From NCBI GenBank assembly GCA_020638065.1, contig JACKJG010000005.1:183440-247439 (forward strand): a stretch of DNA of 64,000 nucleotides, given 5' to 3'. Numbering within the stretch: the stretch's first letter is position 1; each line of letters starts with the position of its first letter. The notes beneath the pieces are model-generated. The model was not told the origin of the DNA. It saw only the letters and a list, made by a program, of their open reading frames with translations, and searched no databases. Origin of the DNA: Hyphomicrobiaceae bacterium (GTDB lineage Bacteria > Pseudomonadota > Alphaproteobacteria > Rhizobiales > Devosiaceae). The position numbers were made by a program, and so were the translations under genes. Shown piece by piece: positions 1-9,725 of the stretch.

Positions 1-1057
1 CCGGCTGTCCTTCCTGTTGTGCCCAGGAATTCATCCGGTCACAAAAGGCGCGCGATCCGCCGGTCGGTGCGGGAATGGCCCAGACCTGGACGTTCGGATC
101 ATTGGCGATCTGGTTGGCAAAAACCTTGAACCCGGACCCGGCAAAGTGCTCGGTGACTTCTTCCATTTCGATCGGGTTTCTGAGGTCCGGCTTGTCGGAG
201 CCGTATTTCCGCATGGCTTCGGCGTAAGGAATGCGCGGGAAGTCTTTCGTGACCCGTTTGCCGTTGGCAAATTCCTCGAACAGGCCGCGCAGGACCGGCT
301 CGACGGTCTGGAACACGTCTTCCTGCTCGACAAAACTCATCTCGATATCGAGCTGCTGGAATTCAAAGGCCCGGTCCTGCCGAGGATCCTCGTCACGAAA
401 GCATGGGGCGATCTGGAAATAGCGATCAAAGCCCGAAATCATCAGCATCTGCTTGAACTGCTGGGGCGCTTGCGGAAGCGCATAGAACTTGCCCGGATGC
501 AGCCGCGACGGCACCAGGAAGTCACGGGCGCCTTCCGGGCTCGACGCGGTCAGAATCGGGGTGTTGTATTCCATGAAGCCGATTTCGGTCATGCGGCGGC
601 GCATGGATGCAATCACCTTCGACCGCAAAACGATATTGGCATGCAGCCGCTCGCGCCGCAGATCGAGGAACCGGTGCCGCAACCGTGTTTCTTCCGGATA
701 GTCGGGTTCCGCGAACACCGGCAGCGGCAATTCCTTGGATTCGCCCAACACCTCGAGATCTCGGATGAAGACTTCGACTTCACCCGTCGGCAGGTTTGTA
801 TTGATTGTATCGTCGCTGCGCTTTTTCACATCGCCATCAATGCGAATGACAAATTCGGCACGCAGCTTTTCGGCGGCAGCGAAGGCAGGAGAATCCGGAT
901 CGACAACGCATTGGGTCAATCCGTAATGGTCGCGCAGATCGATGAACAGCACGCCGCCATGGTCACGAATACGATGGACCCAGCCGCTCAATCGTGCGGT
1001 CTGGCCGACATGCGAAGCGTTCAGTTCGACGCAAGTGTGCGAACGGTAAGGATGCAT
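1..1057 (-). CDS. aspS: Aspartyl-tRNA synthetase (3' part missing at window edge)
   Basis: Charges tRNA-Asp with aspartate in the cytoplasm. About 352 N-terminal codons are present and the rest runs off the left edge. The OB-fold anticodon-binding domain comes first (SGWVHRIRDHGGVLFIDLRD near residues 24-43), followed by the class II catalytic core with the bacterial signatures HPGKFYALPQAPQQFKQ and the motif 2 segment CFRDEDPRADR. The ATG at 1055-1057 gives the usual MHPYRSHTCVEL start. A TTGACA-like hexamer lies about 70 bases upstream (plus-strand TGTCAA at 1124-1129). Because a complete gatCAB is present in the window and no asnS is seen, the enzyme may be non-discriminating and also make Asp-tRNA-Asn; that is inference. 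Confidence 0.95.
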   Translation of the reverse strand, partial: MHPYRSHTCVELNASHVGQTARLSGWVHRIRDHGGVLFIDLRDHYGLTQCVVDPDSPAFAAAEKLRAEFVIRIDGDVKKRSDDTINTNLPTGEVEVFIRDLEVLGESKELPLPVFAEPDYPEETRLRHRFLDLRRERLHANIVLRSKVIASMRRRMTEIGFMEYNTPILTASSPEGARDFLVPSRLHPGKFYALPQAPQQFKQMLMISGFDRYFQIAPCFRDEDPRQDRAFEFQQLDIEMSFVEQEDVFQTVEPVLRGLFEEFANGKRVTKDFPRIPYAEAMRKYGSDKPDLRNPIEMEEVTEHFAGSGFKVFANQIANDPNVQVWAIPAPTGGSRAFCDRMNSWAQQEGQP

Positions 1058-1193
1058 TTTTCAGGAAAGCTCGTTCAAGCGGTCAAATCAGATTGGGCGG
1101 AAAAGCGCATGAGAGGCCGCAATTGTCAAGCGTTGCCGGTTTTCAAATGCCCGCAAACCCTGATATGCGATGCCAAACAACCATTTCGCATCC

Positions 1194-2357
1194 ATGAACA
1201 TCATCACCAAAACAGATGCGCTCGCCGCGTTCTGCATCGAAGCCCAAAAAAGCCCGTTTGTGACGGTCGATACCGAGTTTCATCGGGAAACGACCTATTG
1301 GCCGCATCTCTGCCTCATCCAGGTCGCCCACGACACGGATGCGGCGATTATCGATCCCATGGCTGATGGCATTGATCTCGAGCCATTCTTCGGCCTTTTG
1401 TCCGATCCCGGCACGCTCAAGGTCTTTCACGCTGCCCGGCAGGACATCGAGATTTTCGTCAAGCTGACTGGCGAGGTGCCGGTCTCGATCTTCGACACGC
1501 AGATGGCGGCCAGTGTGTGCGGATATGGCGACTCGGTTGCATACGACAAGCTCGTCGCAGCGATTACCGGCGACACGATCGACAAGAGTTCCCGTTTCAC
1601 GGATTGGCGCCGGCGCCCCCTGTCAGACAAGCAACTGACCTATGCGCTCGCCGACGTGACGCACCTGCGCGACGTCTACCTCACCCTTGAGGAACAGCTG
1701 CAGAAGAACGGGCGCCACCACTGGCTTGAGGCGGATGTCGACCAGCTCAACGAGATTTCGACCTATCTGGTCGCCCCCGAGGATGCGTGGAAACGGCTCA
1801 AGGTCCGCCTCAATCGCGGCATCGAACTGGCTGCTCTAAAGGAGCTGGCCGCCTGGCGCGAGGCCAAGGCGCAAAACGACGATGTGCCGCGCGGGCGCAT
1901 TCTCAAGGATGACGCCCTGATCGAGCTGGCGATGCAAAGACCGCTTTCCGATCAGCAATTCGATCGCCTGCGTGCAGTTCCGAAAGGATTTGGCCGGTCT
2001 CCTGCAGGACGCGAGGTCATAACCATCCTCAACGAAGTCAACCAGCGCGGCAAATCCGAACTCCCCAAGGTCGAGCGCCACAAACCGGGGCCGTCACCCA
2101 AGGGCGCAATCGGTGATCTGTTGCGCGTTCTGCTCAAGGCCGTGGCCGACAAACACGGCGTCGCGCCGCGCATCATTGCCTCGTCAGACGATCTCAATCA
2201 GCTTGTTCTCGAGGACGAGGCGGACATTCCCGCCCTCAAGGGCTGGCGCCGGGAAATCTTCGGCGAGAAGGCGCTGGCGCTGAAGGAAGGCAAGCTCGCG
2301 CTGGCCGCAACACCAAAAGGCGTTCGCGAAATCGAGATCAGATCATCCGATAATTGA
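1194..2357 (+). CDS. rnd: Ribonuclease D
   Basis: 3'-to-5' exoribonuclease of the DEDD superfamily involved in tRNA 3' maturation. The exonuclease domain starts at once: D26 and E28 in VDTEFHRET, the second motif in FHAARQDIEIF, and the last Asp motif in YALADVTHLRDVY. An HRDC domain (LAAWREAKAQ onward) follows. The 387 aa length is normal. I start at ATG 1194 (MNIITKTDAL), eight codons inside the longest frame, because it places the catalytic domain as in the family. It is divergent from aspS and its 3' end overlaps the convergent ppx by 20 bases. Confidence 0.92.
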   Translation: MNIITKTDALAAFCIEAQKSPFVTVDTEFHRETTYWPHLCLIQVAHDTDAAIIDPMADGIDLEPFFGLLSDPGTLKVFHAARQDIEIFVKLTGEVPVSIFDTQMAASVCGYGDSVAYDKLVAAITGDTIDKSSRFTDWRRRPLSDKQLTYALADVTHLRDVYLTLEEQLQKNGRHHWLEADVDQLNEISTYLVAPEDAWKRLKVRLNRGIELAALKELAAWREAKAQNDDVPRGRILKDDALIELAMQRPLSDQQFDRLRAVPKGFGRSPAGREVITILNEVNQRGKSELPKVERHKPGPSPKGAIGDLLRVLLKAVADKHGVAPRIIASSDDLNQLVLEDEADIPALKGWRREIFGEKALALKEGKLALAATPKGVREIEIRSSDN

Positions 2358-3873
2358 TCGACAAGTCGGTTAGGTTGGCGACATGCTTGAGGCGCGTTTC
2401 CATCTTGGTAGCATCGAACACGCATTTGTCGTTCGGAAACAGAACGCTGAGACCTTCGTCGCTGATTTCGAACTGAACCGACGGCAAAATCCCCGGAATG
2501 GCGGCTGACGCGCAAAAGGCAACACGAAGCATGGCGCCCAGTTGCCGCGCACGCTTCAACCCGTCCTCCCCCACCAGTCTGGCGAGCTTTGTCGCCTGCG
2601 ATTCGTGCTTGAGGCCCATGTAACGGACCGCCAGCACGTCGGCGAGAAATGCCCGGCCAGCATGATCGATGCCGGTCATGGCGCTGAAGGCCACAAGATC
2701 GACACTCTGCTCACCCCGATAGTCGGGATGGCCGCGCCAGCCAATATCCGACAGAAAACACGCGGCGCGGCGCAAAACCCGATCCTCGTCGCTTTCCGGC
2801 AATTGCGTTGCCGAGATGAAACGCGACGTGAAATCGCACAATTCTTCCGCAAGCTGCGGTGCTCGCGCCCTGATCTGATTGAACAATTGCACGGCTTCGA
2901 TCAGCGGATTGAGCGCCTTCTGCTCGTCATCCAGAAGATTGAACAGGTACCCCTCACGCACGCCAAGCGCCGAAAAGCTCACTTCGTCGAATTGCCCAGT
3001 CTCGATCACGGCGGCCATGGCGGCGGCTCCATAGGCCAGAATCCCGCGCCGGGAGCTGCCGATCATGCCCATCAGATCGTCGCTGATCTTGCCATTGATC
3101 AGCTCATGGCAAAGGTCCAGCAGGTTTTCCGGTTCGATACGATATCCCTGCACCATGTGCAGCGGATAATCCGACTTGAATTGCGCAAGCTTCGCCAGCG
3201 ATCGCCACGTCCCGCCAATTGCGGCGAACTTGCCCTTTGGCCGGTTCGCGAAGCTGGCCGCCGCAGCAATTCGCTCGCGCGCAATGTCCAGTGCCTTGGC
3301 CGGCTTGCCCCCGCTATCGTCCTGCAGGCGAATAACGCCAAGGCCCAGCGTTTCGCCAACAGCATCGTGCCCGCCATCGATGCGGGCCAGTTCCAGACTA
3401 CCGCCACCAAGATCGCCCACAAGCCCGGCAAATCCGGGCATGCCCGAGATCACCCCGAGTGCAGCAAAATGGGCTTCTTCCTCGCCACTCAGCACCCTGC
3501 CCCTGCGTCCCATCAAGGCGGCCAGCGTTGTCATGAACTCGCCGCCGTTCGACGCATCGCGAACCGCGCTTGTGGCAATCACGTGCAGGTCGTCGACATT
3601 GAGGTTCTCTGCGACCTTGGCAAATCGCGAAAAAGCGGCATAGGCCATCTCGGCGTTCTTGTCCGCAATCCGGCCGGTTTCGGCCACACCACGCCCCAGC
3701 GTGCAGGACACCTTTTCGTTGTATAGCGGCGTCAGCGCCCGCGACAATTTCTCGTAGACCACAAGCCGGACCGAGTTCGATCCGATGTCCAGAACCGCAA
3801 CCGGGCGTGCCGACACGCTGGACGCCTGCTCAAGGTGAGATTCTGCCACGCTCGATCGTCTCGCTGGCATCAA
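2338..3873 (-). CDS. ppx: Exopolyphosphatase / pppGpp phosphatase family protein
   Basis: Ppx/GppA phosphatase that releases phosphate from polyphosphate chains or hydrolyses pppGpp; the fold belongs to the sugar kinase/Hsp70/actin superfamily. The phosphate-1 motif DIGSNSVRLVVYE lies near residue 30 and the second glycine-rich loop is GDLGGGSLELARI. The 511 aa length and the C-terminal helical region agree with alphaproteobacterial Ppx. The start codon overlaps the end of ppk (ATGA at 3870-3873), so the two are probably translated together, pairing polyphosphate synthesis with breakdown. Ppx versus GppA cannot be settled from sequence, but linkage to ppk favours Ppx. Confidence 0.92.
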   Translation of the reverse strand: MMPARRSSVAESHLEQASSVSARPVAVLDIGSNSVRLVVYEKLSRALTPLYNEKVSCTLGRGVAETGRIADKNAEMAYAAFSRFAKVAENLNVDDLHVIATSAVRDASNGGEFMTTLAALMGRRGRVLSGEEEAHFAALGVISGMPGFAGLVGDLGGGSLELARIDGGHDAVGETLGLGVIRLQDDSGGKPAKALDIARERIAAAASFANRPKGKFAAIGGTWRSLAKLAQFKSDYPLHMVQGYRIEPENLLDLCHELINGKISDDLMGMIGSSRRGILAYGAAAMAAVIETGQFDEVSFSALGVREGYLFNLLDDEQKALNPLIEAVQLFNQIRARAPQLAEELCDFTSRFISATQLPESDEDRVLRRAACFLSDIGWRGHPDYRGEQSVDLVAFSAMTGIDHAGRAFLADVLAVRYMGLKHESQATKLARLVGEDGLKRARQLGAMLRVAFCASAAIPGILPSVQFEISDEGLSVLFPNDKCVFDATKMETRLKHVANLTDLSINYRMI

Positions 3874-6029
3874 TCGTCCTCATCGTCGTGTTCGGCGATC
3901 GCGCTACCGCGGCCCGAAAGCGAAGGATTGGTCATGAAATATTCGTGGGCATTGACCACCTCTTCACCCTCTCCGGGGTGAATTCGTTCCGAGCTGCCAT
4001 CTGGCAAGACCTGCCAGCTTTGCTGGTTGTCCCTGAAATAGGTGACCATGATCCGGTCGAGAATCTGCTTGTGCACGGTCTTGTTGAGAATGGGCACAAG
4101 GGCTTCAACGCGTCCGTCCAGATTGCGCTGCATGATGTCGCCAGAGGAAATGTAAACCTTGGCCTGGCGTGACGGCAACTCGCTTCCATTGGCGAAAGTA
4201 TAGATACGGTGATGTTCGAGAAAGCGCCCAACCACCGATTTCACCCGGATATTGTCCGAGAACCCCGGAATTCCAGGCCTGAGACAGCAGATGCCGCGAA
4301 CGATCATGTCGATCTGCACACCGGCCTGGCTGGCCTCGTAGAACTTGTCGATCAGGTCCGGATCGACCAATGCGTTCATCTTGAACCAGATGGCGGCCGG
4401 CAGGCCCTGACGGGCGTTCTCGATTTCCGCGTCGATGCAATCCACTAGCGTTTGCCGCATGTTCATCGGCGAAACCGCCATCGCCTCCAATTCGGTCGGG
4501 CGCGCATATCCCGTCACGAAATTGAAGACCCGCGCCACGTCCCGGGCCAGTTTCGGATTGCAGGTGAAATAGCTGAGGTCGGTGTAAACCTTGGCCGTCA
4601 CCGGATGATAGTTGCCGGTCCCGATGTGACAATAGCTGACCAGTTTGCCCTTTTCCCGACGTATGACCTGCGAAAGTTTGGCGTGGGTTTTGAGCTCGAC
4701 AAATCCATAAACGACCTGAGCGCCGGCCCGTTCGAGATCGCGCGCCCAGCGGATATTTGCTTCTTCGTCGAACCGGGCCTTGAGTTCAACCAGCGCGGTG
4801 ACCGATTTTCCCGCCTCTGCTGCAGCTATCAGCGCCTTGATGATCGGGGAATCATTTGAGGTCCGGTAGAGCGTTTGCTTGATCGCAACCACGTTCGGGT
4901 CGAGCGCCGCCTGCCGCAGGAATTGCGCCACGACGTCAAAACTTTCGAACGGATGATGAACCAGAATGTCCTTCTGCTTGATCGCGGCCAGGCAATCGCC
5001 GTTGTGGTCGCGAATGCGTTCTGGAAAGCGTGCAAGATAGGGTTCGAACAGCAGGTCCGGACGATCGATCCGGCATATCTCCGTCGCATCGGCCAGCCCA
5101 AGAAATCCGGAACCTTCAAATACGTCATTGAGCGGAATGCCCAGCTTGTCCGCGATCTGGCGGCGCAGGGATTTGGGCATGGTCCGTTCGACTTCGAGCC
5201 GGATCACCACGCCCCGCCGGCGTTGCCGCAGCGCGGTTTCCAGATCCTCGACCAGATCGGCCGCTTCGTCATCGATTTCGATTTCGCTGTCGCGGATGAT
5301 GCGGAATGCGCCGACGCCGGAAATCTGGCAGCCGGGGAACATCATGTCGAAAAACAGGTGAACGACCGTTTCAATCGTCACCAGTTCGATGCGATCGCCC
5401 TCGGTCAGGGAACTCGGCATGTGAATGAAACGGTCAACATGGTCCGGGATGCGAACCAGCGCCAGCATCCGGGTCCCGTCTTTGCGCACCAGATCGAAGG
5501 CAATCGAAAACCCGAGATTGGGAATGAACGGGAACGGATGCGCCGGATCGACGGCCATCGGCGTCAGAACCGGGAAAAGCTCCTCACGATAGAGCCGGTC
5601 GAGATATTCAACCTGCTCCTGGCTCAGATCGGCCGATTCGTGAATGACGACGTTTTCGTCGATCAAAGCATCGCGCAAAGTCTGCCAGTGATCTTGCTGC
5701 TCGAGGTGCAGATGCTGGGCGAGAACCATGATCTCGTCGAGCTGTTCGGTCGCCGTCAGCCCGTCAGCGCTACGCCGGGCCGTTCCACTGCGCTGCATGC
5801 TCTTCAGGCCCGCCACGCGCACCATGAAAAACTCGTCAAGGTTGCTCGCCGAAATCGAAACGAACCGCAGCCGTTCCAGCAACGGGTGCGCCGGATTGCC
5901 GGCTTCTTCGAGCACGCGCATGTTGAATTGCAGCCATGAAACCTCGCGGTTGACGAAGCGTGCTGGACTGTTGCGCAGAGCTTCGACATCCGGATTCATG
6001 TTTTCGTCGTGCATTATCTGTTCGTTCAT
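3870..6029 (-). CDS. ppk: Polyphosphate kinase 1
   Basis: Reversibly transfers the ATP gamma-phosphate to inorganic polyphosphate and autophosphorylates on histidine. At 719 aa it is full length. The N domain begins RFVNREVSWLQFNMRVLEE. The phospholipase D-like half shows THAKLSQVIRRE and HIGTGNYHPVTAKVYTDLS around the catalytic His, and EHHRIYTFANGS for the second conserved His. It lies upstream of ppx with a 4-base overlap and 34 bases downstream of hdaA on the same strand, so hdaA-ppk-ppx can form one transcript. Confidence 0.97.
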   Translation of the reverse strand: MNEQIMHDENMNPDVEALRNSPARFVNREVSWLQFNMRVLEEAGNPAHPLLERLRFVSISASNLDEFFMVRVAGLKSMQRSGTARRSADGLTATEQLDEIMVLAQHLHLEQQDHWQTLRDALIDENVVIHESADLSQEQVEYLDRLYREELFPVLTPMAVDPAHPFPFIPNLGFSIAFDLVRKDGTRMLALVRIPDHVDRFIHMPSSLTEGDRIELVTIETVVHLFFDMMFPGCQISGVGAFRIIRDSEIEIDDEAADLVEDLETALRQRRRGVVIRLEVERTMPKSLRRQIADKLGIPLNDVFEGSGFLGLADATEICRIDRPDLLFEPYLARFPERIRDHNGDCLAAIKQKDILVHHPFESFDVVAQFLRQAALDPNVVAIKQTLYRTSNDSPIIKALIAAAEAGKSVTALVELKARFDEEANIRWARDLERAGAQVVYGFVELKTHAKLSQVIRREKGKLVSYCHIGTGNYHPVTAKVYTDLSYFTCNPKLARDVARVFNFVTGYARPTELEAMAVSPMNMRQTLVDCIDAEIENARQGLPAAIWFKMNALVDPDLIDKFYEASQAGVQIDMIVRGICCLRPGIPGFSDNIRVKSVVGRFLEHHRIYTFANGSELPSRQAKVYISSGDIMQRNLDGRVEALVPILNKTVHKQILDRIMVTYFRDNQQSWQVLPDGSSERIHPGEGEEVVNAHEYFMTNPSLSGRGSAIAEHDDEDD

Positions 6030-6063
6030 CTGGCTACCGCCCTGACCGTTCTTTCAAGATCGC

Positions 6064-6777
6064 TCATTCGTCATCCGTTTCTTCATTTTGTGGCGCTTGC
6101 TCGCGCATCGCAAGCGCTTCGGCGGCCAATGCACGGGTAATCGCACGTCCCTTGGCCAGGCTGAGACGGTCCAGCAGATGCACCATTCCAACCACGTCCT
6201 GCATCGAGCGCTCCATGCGCGCCATCAGGTAGGAGACGACAGACAGATCCACCGAAAGCTGCCTGTCTGCCAGCAGTTTGACAAATATCTGTGTCAATTC
6301 GACATCGTCGGGCTCACTCAGTTCAAACCGCGTCGCCAGCCGCGCGCGCGATTTCAGATCGTCCGTCACGAATGCCCAGCGTTCAACCGGGCCCGAGGCG
6401 GTCATCAGCACGGGCCGGCCGGATCGCATCGACGCGTTGATCAGGTGAAAAAGCTCGCGCTCGGCGGTCTCAAAACGGTCGATATCATCGATGACGACCG
6501 GCCGCTTCTCTTCCTCCAGCAATTCGGCAAGCAATTGGCTGAGCGTGCCCGTATCACTGTCGATCAGCAACGCGCCGGAGAGATTGGCAAAGATGTGCGC
6601 CAGATGCGTCTTGCCGCTTTTTGGCGGCCCGACAATCAAGCATAGCGGCGACGACCAGTCGGGAAATGACAGCAGATAGTCAAACGCCAGCCTGTTGCCC
6701 TGCCACACGACCAGATCGTCGCGGGAAAACGAATCTCGCGCCGGCAGGTCCAGCGGCAATTGCCCGTCAAAGCTCAT
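6064..6777 (-). CDS. hdaA: DnaA regulatory inactivator HdaA
   Basis: DnaA-paralogous AAA+ protein that, bound to the replisome sliding clamp, promotes hydrolysis of DnaA-ATP after initiation. The N-terminus carries a clamp-binding peptide, QLPLDLP at residues 6-12. Walker A is GPPKSGKT at 50-57 and Walker B is VVIDDID. The 237 aa length fits Hda; the DnaA DNA-binding domain is absent, as expected. It sits just downstream of an AI-2E family gene (19 bases) and upstream of ppk, a common alphaproteobacterial arrangement. The alternative name DnaA-like ATPase would describe the same protein. Confidence 0.9.
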   Translation of the reverse strand: MSFDGQLPLDLPARDSFSRDDLVVWQGNRLAFDYLLSFPDWSSPLCLIVGPPKSGKTHLAHIFANLSGALLIDSDTGTLSQLLAELLEEEKRPVVIDDIDRFETAERELFHLINASMRSGRPVLMTASGPVERWAFVTDDLKSRARLATRFELSEPDDVELTQIFVKLLADRQLSVDLSVVSYLMARMERSMQDVVGMVHLLDRLSLAKGRAITRALAAEALAMREQAPQNEETDDE

Positions 6778-6796
6778 GGGTCAAGCCTGCACAAAA

Positions 6797-7924
6797 TCAG
6801 GACGATTGTTCGGCACTGTCGTCCGGGCCGGTTTCGCTGATCATGTCCACGAGCTCGGGGACATCTTCGCCATCCTTATAAAGCGGTCCTTCCCGGTATT
6901 TGCGAATGGCAAACCGCACCAGTACACCCGCGATCGCAACAAAAGGCACAGCCAGAAGCAAGCCGACAAAGCCGAACAATATACCCACCGCAAACAGTGA
7001 GAACATCAGCCAGACCGGATGCACGCCAATGCTCGACCCGACGAATTTTGGGTAAAGCACATTGCCTTCCAGAAATTGGCCAACGAGAAAGATGCCGACG
7101 ATCAGCCCGACCATCAGACCGTCCGGCCAGAACTGGACCAGGGCAACGCCGACAGACAGCACGAAACCGACAAGAAAACCGATATAGGGCACAAAGCTCA
7201 ACAACCCTGCGGCCACGCCAATTGCCAGCCCAAAATTGAGTTGCGCCAGCGACAGGGAAATCCCGTAAAACGCTGCAAGCAAAAGCACCACCGAGCCTTG
7301 CCCGCGAATGACCCCGGCCATCGCCCGGTCAATGTCACCCAGAACGCTCTGGATTTCCTCGCGATGCGCGCGCGGCAGAAGATCGTCGATAGTCTTGGTC
7401 AGCTTGTCCCAGTCGAGCAGCAGGTAGAATGCCACGACCGGCGTCACGATCAGAAGGCCCAGCGCGTTGAGCATTGTCAGCCCGCTCTGCATGACCTGCG
7501 CCGTGAGATTTCCCGCAATCGAAACGCCGCTTCTCAAGAGATCGGACAGCGAATTCTCGAAGCGGGCAAACTGCTCGTCACCAAGGTAGGCATGCAACTC
7601 GGGCAGCCACTGATTGACCAGTTTCTGCAACTCCGAAACGTAGCCCGGCAGCAATTGTCCGAGACTGATCACCTGCGGCACCACGAGCGGCACAACCAGC
7701 AAAAAGGCCCCAACGACCAGAACCACCACCACGACCATGACAATCGAGGTCGCCCAGAAGCGCGAGAAATGGTGATTGTCGAGCCATTCCACTGCCGGGT
7801 TCAGCAGATAGGCAAGCCCCATGCCGACCACGAACGGCAGGAGAATACCGCGAAAGACCCACAGCGCGAGTATCGTGAAGGCAAAAAGCGCAATCCAGAT
7901 CCAGAACTGTTTTTGTAGACTCAT
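6797..7924 (-). CDS. AI-2E family transporter (PerM-like membrane protein)
   Basis: Multi-pass inner-membrane protein of the AI-2E/PerM family. Residues 1-75 hold two to three hydrophobic helices, followed by a soluble stretch (about 90-160) and a C-terminal hydrophobic block with the family-typical GLLSFVPYIGFLVGFVL and LEGNVLYPKFVGSSIGVHP. Members have been linked to autoinducer-2 export or Na+/H+ antiport; the substrate here is unknown. The length of 375 aa is typical. It is divergent from purM and runs into hdaA, so the hdaA promoter may lie upstream of this gene. Confidence 0.88.
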   Translation of the reverse strand: MSLQKQFWIWIALFAFTILALWVFRGILLPFVVGMGLAYLLNPAVEWLDNHHFSRFWATSIVMVVVVVLVVGAFLLVVPLVVPQVISLGQLLPGYVSELQKLVNQWLPELHAYLGDEQFARFENSLSDLLRSGVSIAGNLTAQVMQSGLTMLNALGLLIVTPVVAFYLLLDWDKLTKTIDDLLPRAHREEIQSVLGDIDRAMAGVIRGQGSVVLLLAAFYGISLSLAQLNFGLAIGVAAGLLSFVPYIGFLVGFVLSVGVALVQFWPDGLMVGLIVGIFLVGQFLEGNVLYPKFVGSSIGVHPVWLMFSLFAVGILFGFVGLLLAVPFVAIAGVLVRFAIRKYREGPLYKDGEDVPELVDMISETGPDDSAEQSS

Positions 7925-8055
7925 GCAACCAACCGCCTTGCGTGGAATGGGCCGACCCGCTATCAGCGCGACCGGGCGCGCCGCCGCTTCTTAGCAACGA
8001 TGAGGCGCGCTGCCAATCTGCCCGCGCGGCAGCGACAAGGCCGGAAACCGAGCAA

Positions 8056-9132
8056 ATGAGCACGTCCGACGAACCCCGCCGCAATCGCCTTGACTACCGG
8101 CAAGCCGGGGTAGACATCGATGCCGGCAACGCTCTTGTCGAAGCCATCAAGCCCGCCATCCGCTCGACGCAACGGCCCGGCGCCGATGGGACGATCGGCG
8201 GTTTTGGCGGCCTGTTCGACCTGAAGGCGCTCAATTATCGCGATCCGGTTCTGGTTGCCGCCAACGATGGGGTCGGCACCAAGCTGAGGCTGGCCATCGA
8301 CACCGGCCACCTTGATGGAGTCGGAATCGATCTGGTGGCCATGTGCGTCAACGATCTGGTGGTTCAGGGCGCGGAGCCTCTTTTCTTTCTCGACTATTTT
8401 GCAACCGGCAAGCTCGACGTAGACGAAGCCAAACGTGTGGTCGAAAGCATAGCCGAAGGCTGCCGGCAGGCGGGCGCGGCCCTGATCGGTGGCGAAACCG
8501 CCGAGATGCCCGGCATGTATGCGAAGGGCGATTTCGATCTCGCCGGATTTGCAGTCGGCGCGGCGGAACGCGGGGCCCTTCTGCCCGCAAACGGCATTGA
8601 AGCCGGCGACATGCTGATCGGCCTGCCCTCCGCTGGGGTCCACTCGAACGGCTTTTCGCTGGTCAGGAAGATCGTTGAGATATCCGGCGCCGACCTCGAT
8701 GCGCCCGCCCCGTTTGCACCGGAAAAGACGCTGGCCGAAACCCTTCTTGCCCCGACCCGGATCTACGTGAAGACGATTCTCAGTGCGCTGCAGCAAGGTG
8801 CGCCGGTCAAGGGACTGGTCCACATCACCGGCGGCGGGTTCACCGACAACATTCCACGTGTTTTGCCCGACGGGCTCGGAGCCCGCATCGATTTGGGATC
8901 AATCCCCGTACCGCCCGTCTTCGCCTGGTTGGCCAAAGAAGGCGGCATTGCCGAACGTGAAATGCTCCGAACCTTCAATTGCGGCATCGGCATGATTGCC
9001 ATCGTTCCCGAAACCGGGGTCAAGCAAACGATGCAATTGCTTCAGGATCTCGGCGAGTCGCCCGCAATTATCGGGCAATTGACGCCGCGCGACGGCGAAC
9101 CCGTCGCTTTTGCCGGCGTTCTGGGCCTGTAG
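8056..9132 (+). CDS. purM: Phosphoribosylformylglycinamidine cyclo-ligase (AIR synthetase)
   Basis: Converts FGAM plus ATP to aminoimidazole ribonucleotide, the fifth step of de novo purine synthesis. Motifs seen: DYRQAGVDIDAGNALVEAIK at the N-terminus, GGFGGLFDL, NDGVGTKLRLA, GGETAEMPGMY and a C-terminal HITGGGFTDNIPRVLP. I use ATG 8056 (MSTSDEPRRN), giving 358 aa; the open frame continues upstream to 7942 but that extension is not family-like. It is followed by purN two bases after the stop codon, the usual alphaproteobacterial purMN pair. Confidence 0.96.
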   Translation: MSTSDEPRRNRLDYRQAGVDIDAGNALVEAIKPAIRSTQRPGADGTIGGFGGLFDLKALNYRDPVLVAANDGVGTKLRLAIDTGHLDGVGIDLVAMCVNDLVVQGAEPLFFLDYFATGKLDVDEAKRVVESIAEGCRQAGAALIGGETAEMPGMYAKGDFDLAGFAVGAAERGALLPANGIEAGDMLIGLPSAGVHSNGFSLVRKIVEISGADLDAPAPFAPEKTLAETLLAPTRIYVKTILSALQQGAPVKGLVHITGGGFTDNIPRVLPDGLGARIDLGSIPVPPVFAWLAKEGGIAEREMLRTFNCGIGMIAIVPETGVKQTMQLLQDLGESPAIIGQLTPRDGEPVAFAGVLGL

Positions 9133-9134
9133 CG

Positions 9135-9725
9135 GTGACCGACAGAGCGTCCGTCGCCATTCTGATTTCCGGGCGCGGCTCGAACATGCAGTCGCTCGTC
9201 CGCGCCACGCAAGTCCCCGGCTTCCCGGCAAGAATAGTCGGTGTCATCTCCAACAAACCAGATGCTGCTGGCCTTGACTTCGCAAGATCTTTGGGCCTGC
9301 CAACGGCGGTGGTGCAGCTCAAATCCCATCCGGACAAGGATGCCGCCGACGCCGCCATCACTCGTCAACTTGAAGACTGGGGCGCCGAATGGGTATGCCT
9401 CGCAGGGTTTATGCGCGTCCTCTCAGCCGGATTTACACGCCGGTGGCAGGGCAGATTGCTCAATATCCATCCCTCGCTGCTACCAAAGTACAAAGGGCTT
9501 GATACGCACCAGCGCGCCCTCGACGCCGGTGACACGGAACACGGCTGCACCGTGCATCAGGTCATTCCCGAACTCGACGAAGGTCCGGTGATTTCGCAGG
9601 TCCGCGTGCCCATTTTCCCGGGAGACGATGCAGAAACCCTCGCCGCCCGTGTGCTGATTGAGGAACACAAGCTTTACCCGGCCGCACTCGCCAAAGCCAT
9701 TCGCGAAAGCCGCTCAGGCGACTAG
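9135..9725 (+). CDS. purN: Phosphoribosylglycinamide formyltransferase
   Basis: Uses 10-formyl-tetrahydrofolate to formylate GAR in de novo purine synthesis. The N-terminal substrate loop is SGRGSNMQSL. The catalytic core contains LAGFMRVLSAGF, NIHPSLLPKYKGLDTH (the catalytic Asn-His region) and HGCTVHQVIPELDEGPVI. A GTG at 9135, two bases after the purM stop, starts VTDRASVAILISGRG and gives 196 aa, as usual; no ATG fits. The 3' end overlaps the convergent hypothetical gene by four bases. Confidence 0.95.
   Translation: MTDRASVAILISGRGSNMQSLVRATQVPGFPARIVGVISNKPDAAGLDFARSLGLPTAVVQLKSHPDKDAADAAITRQLEDWGAEWVCLAGFMRVLSAGFTRRWQGRLLNIHPSLLPKYKGLDTHQRALDAGDTEHGCTVHQVIPELDEGPVISQVRVPIFPGDDAETLAARVLIEEHKLYPAALAKAIRESRSGD

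Noticed and set aside
17..1366. Long plus-strand frame opposite aspS
   Set aside because: Mirror frame of a clear aspS gene; no family features.
2542..3726. 394-codon plus-strand frame opposite ppx
   Set aside because: Shadow of ppx, rich in His, Gln and Arg, typical of antisense frames in GC-rich DNA.
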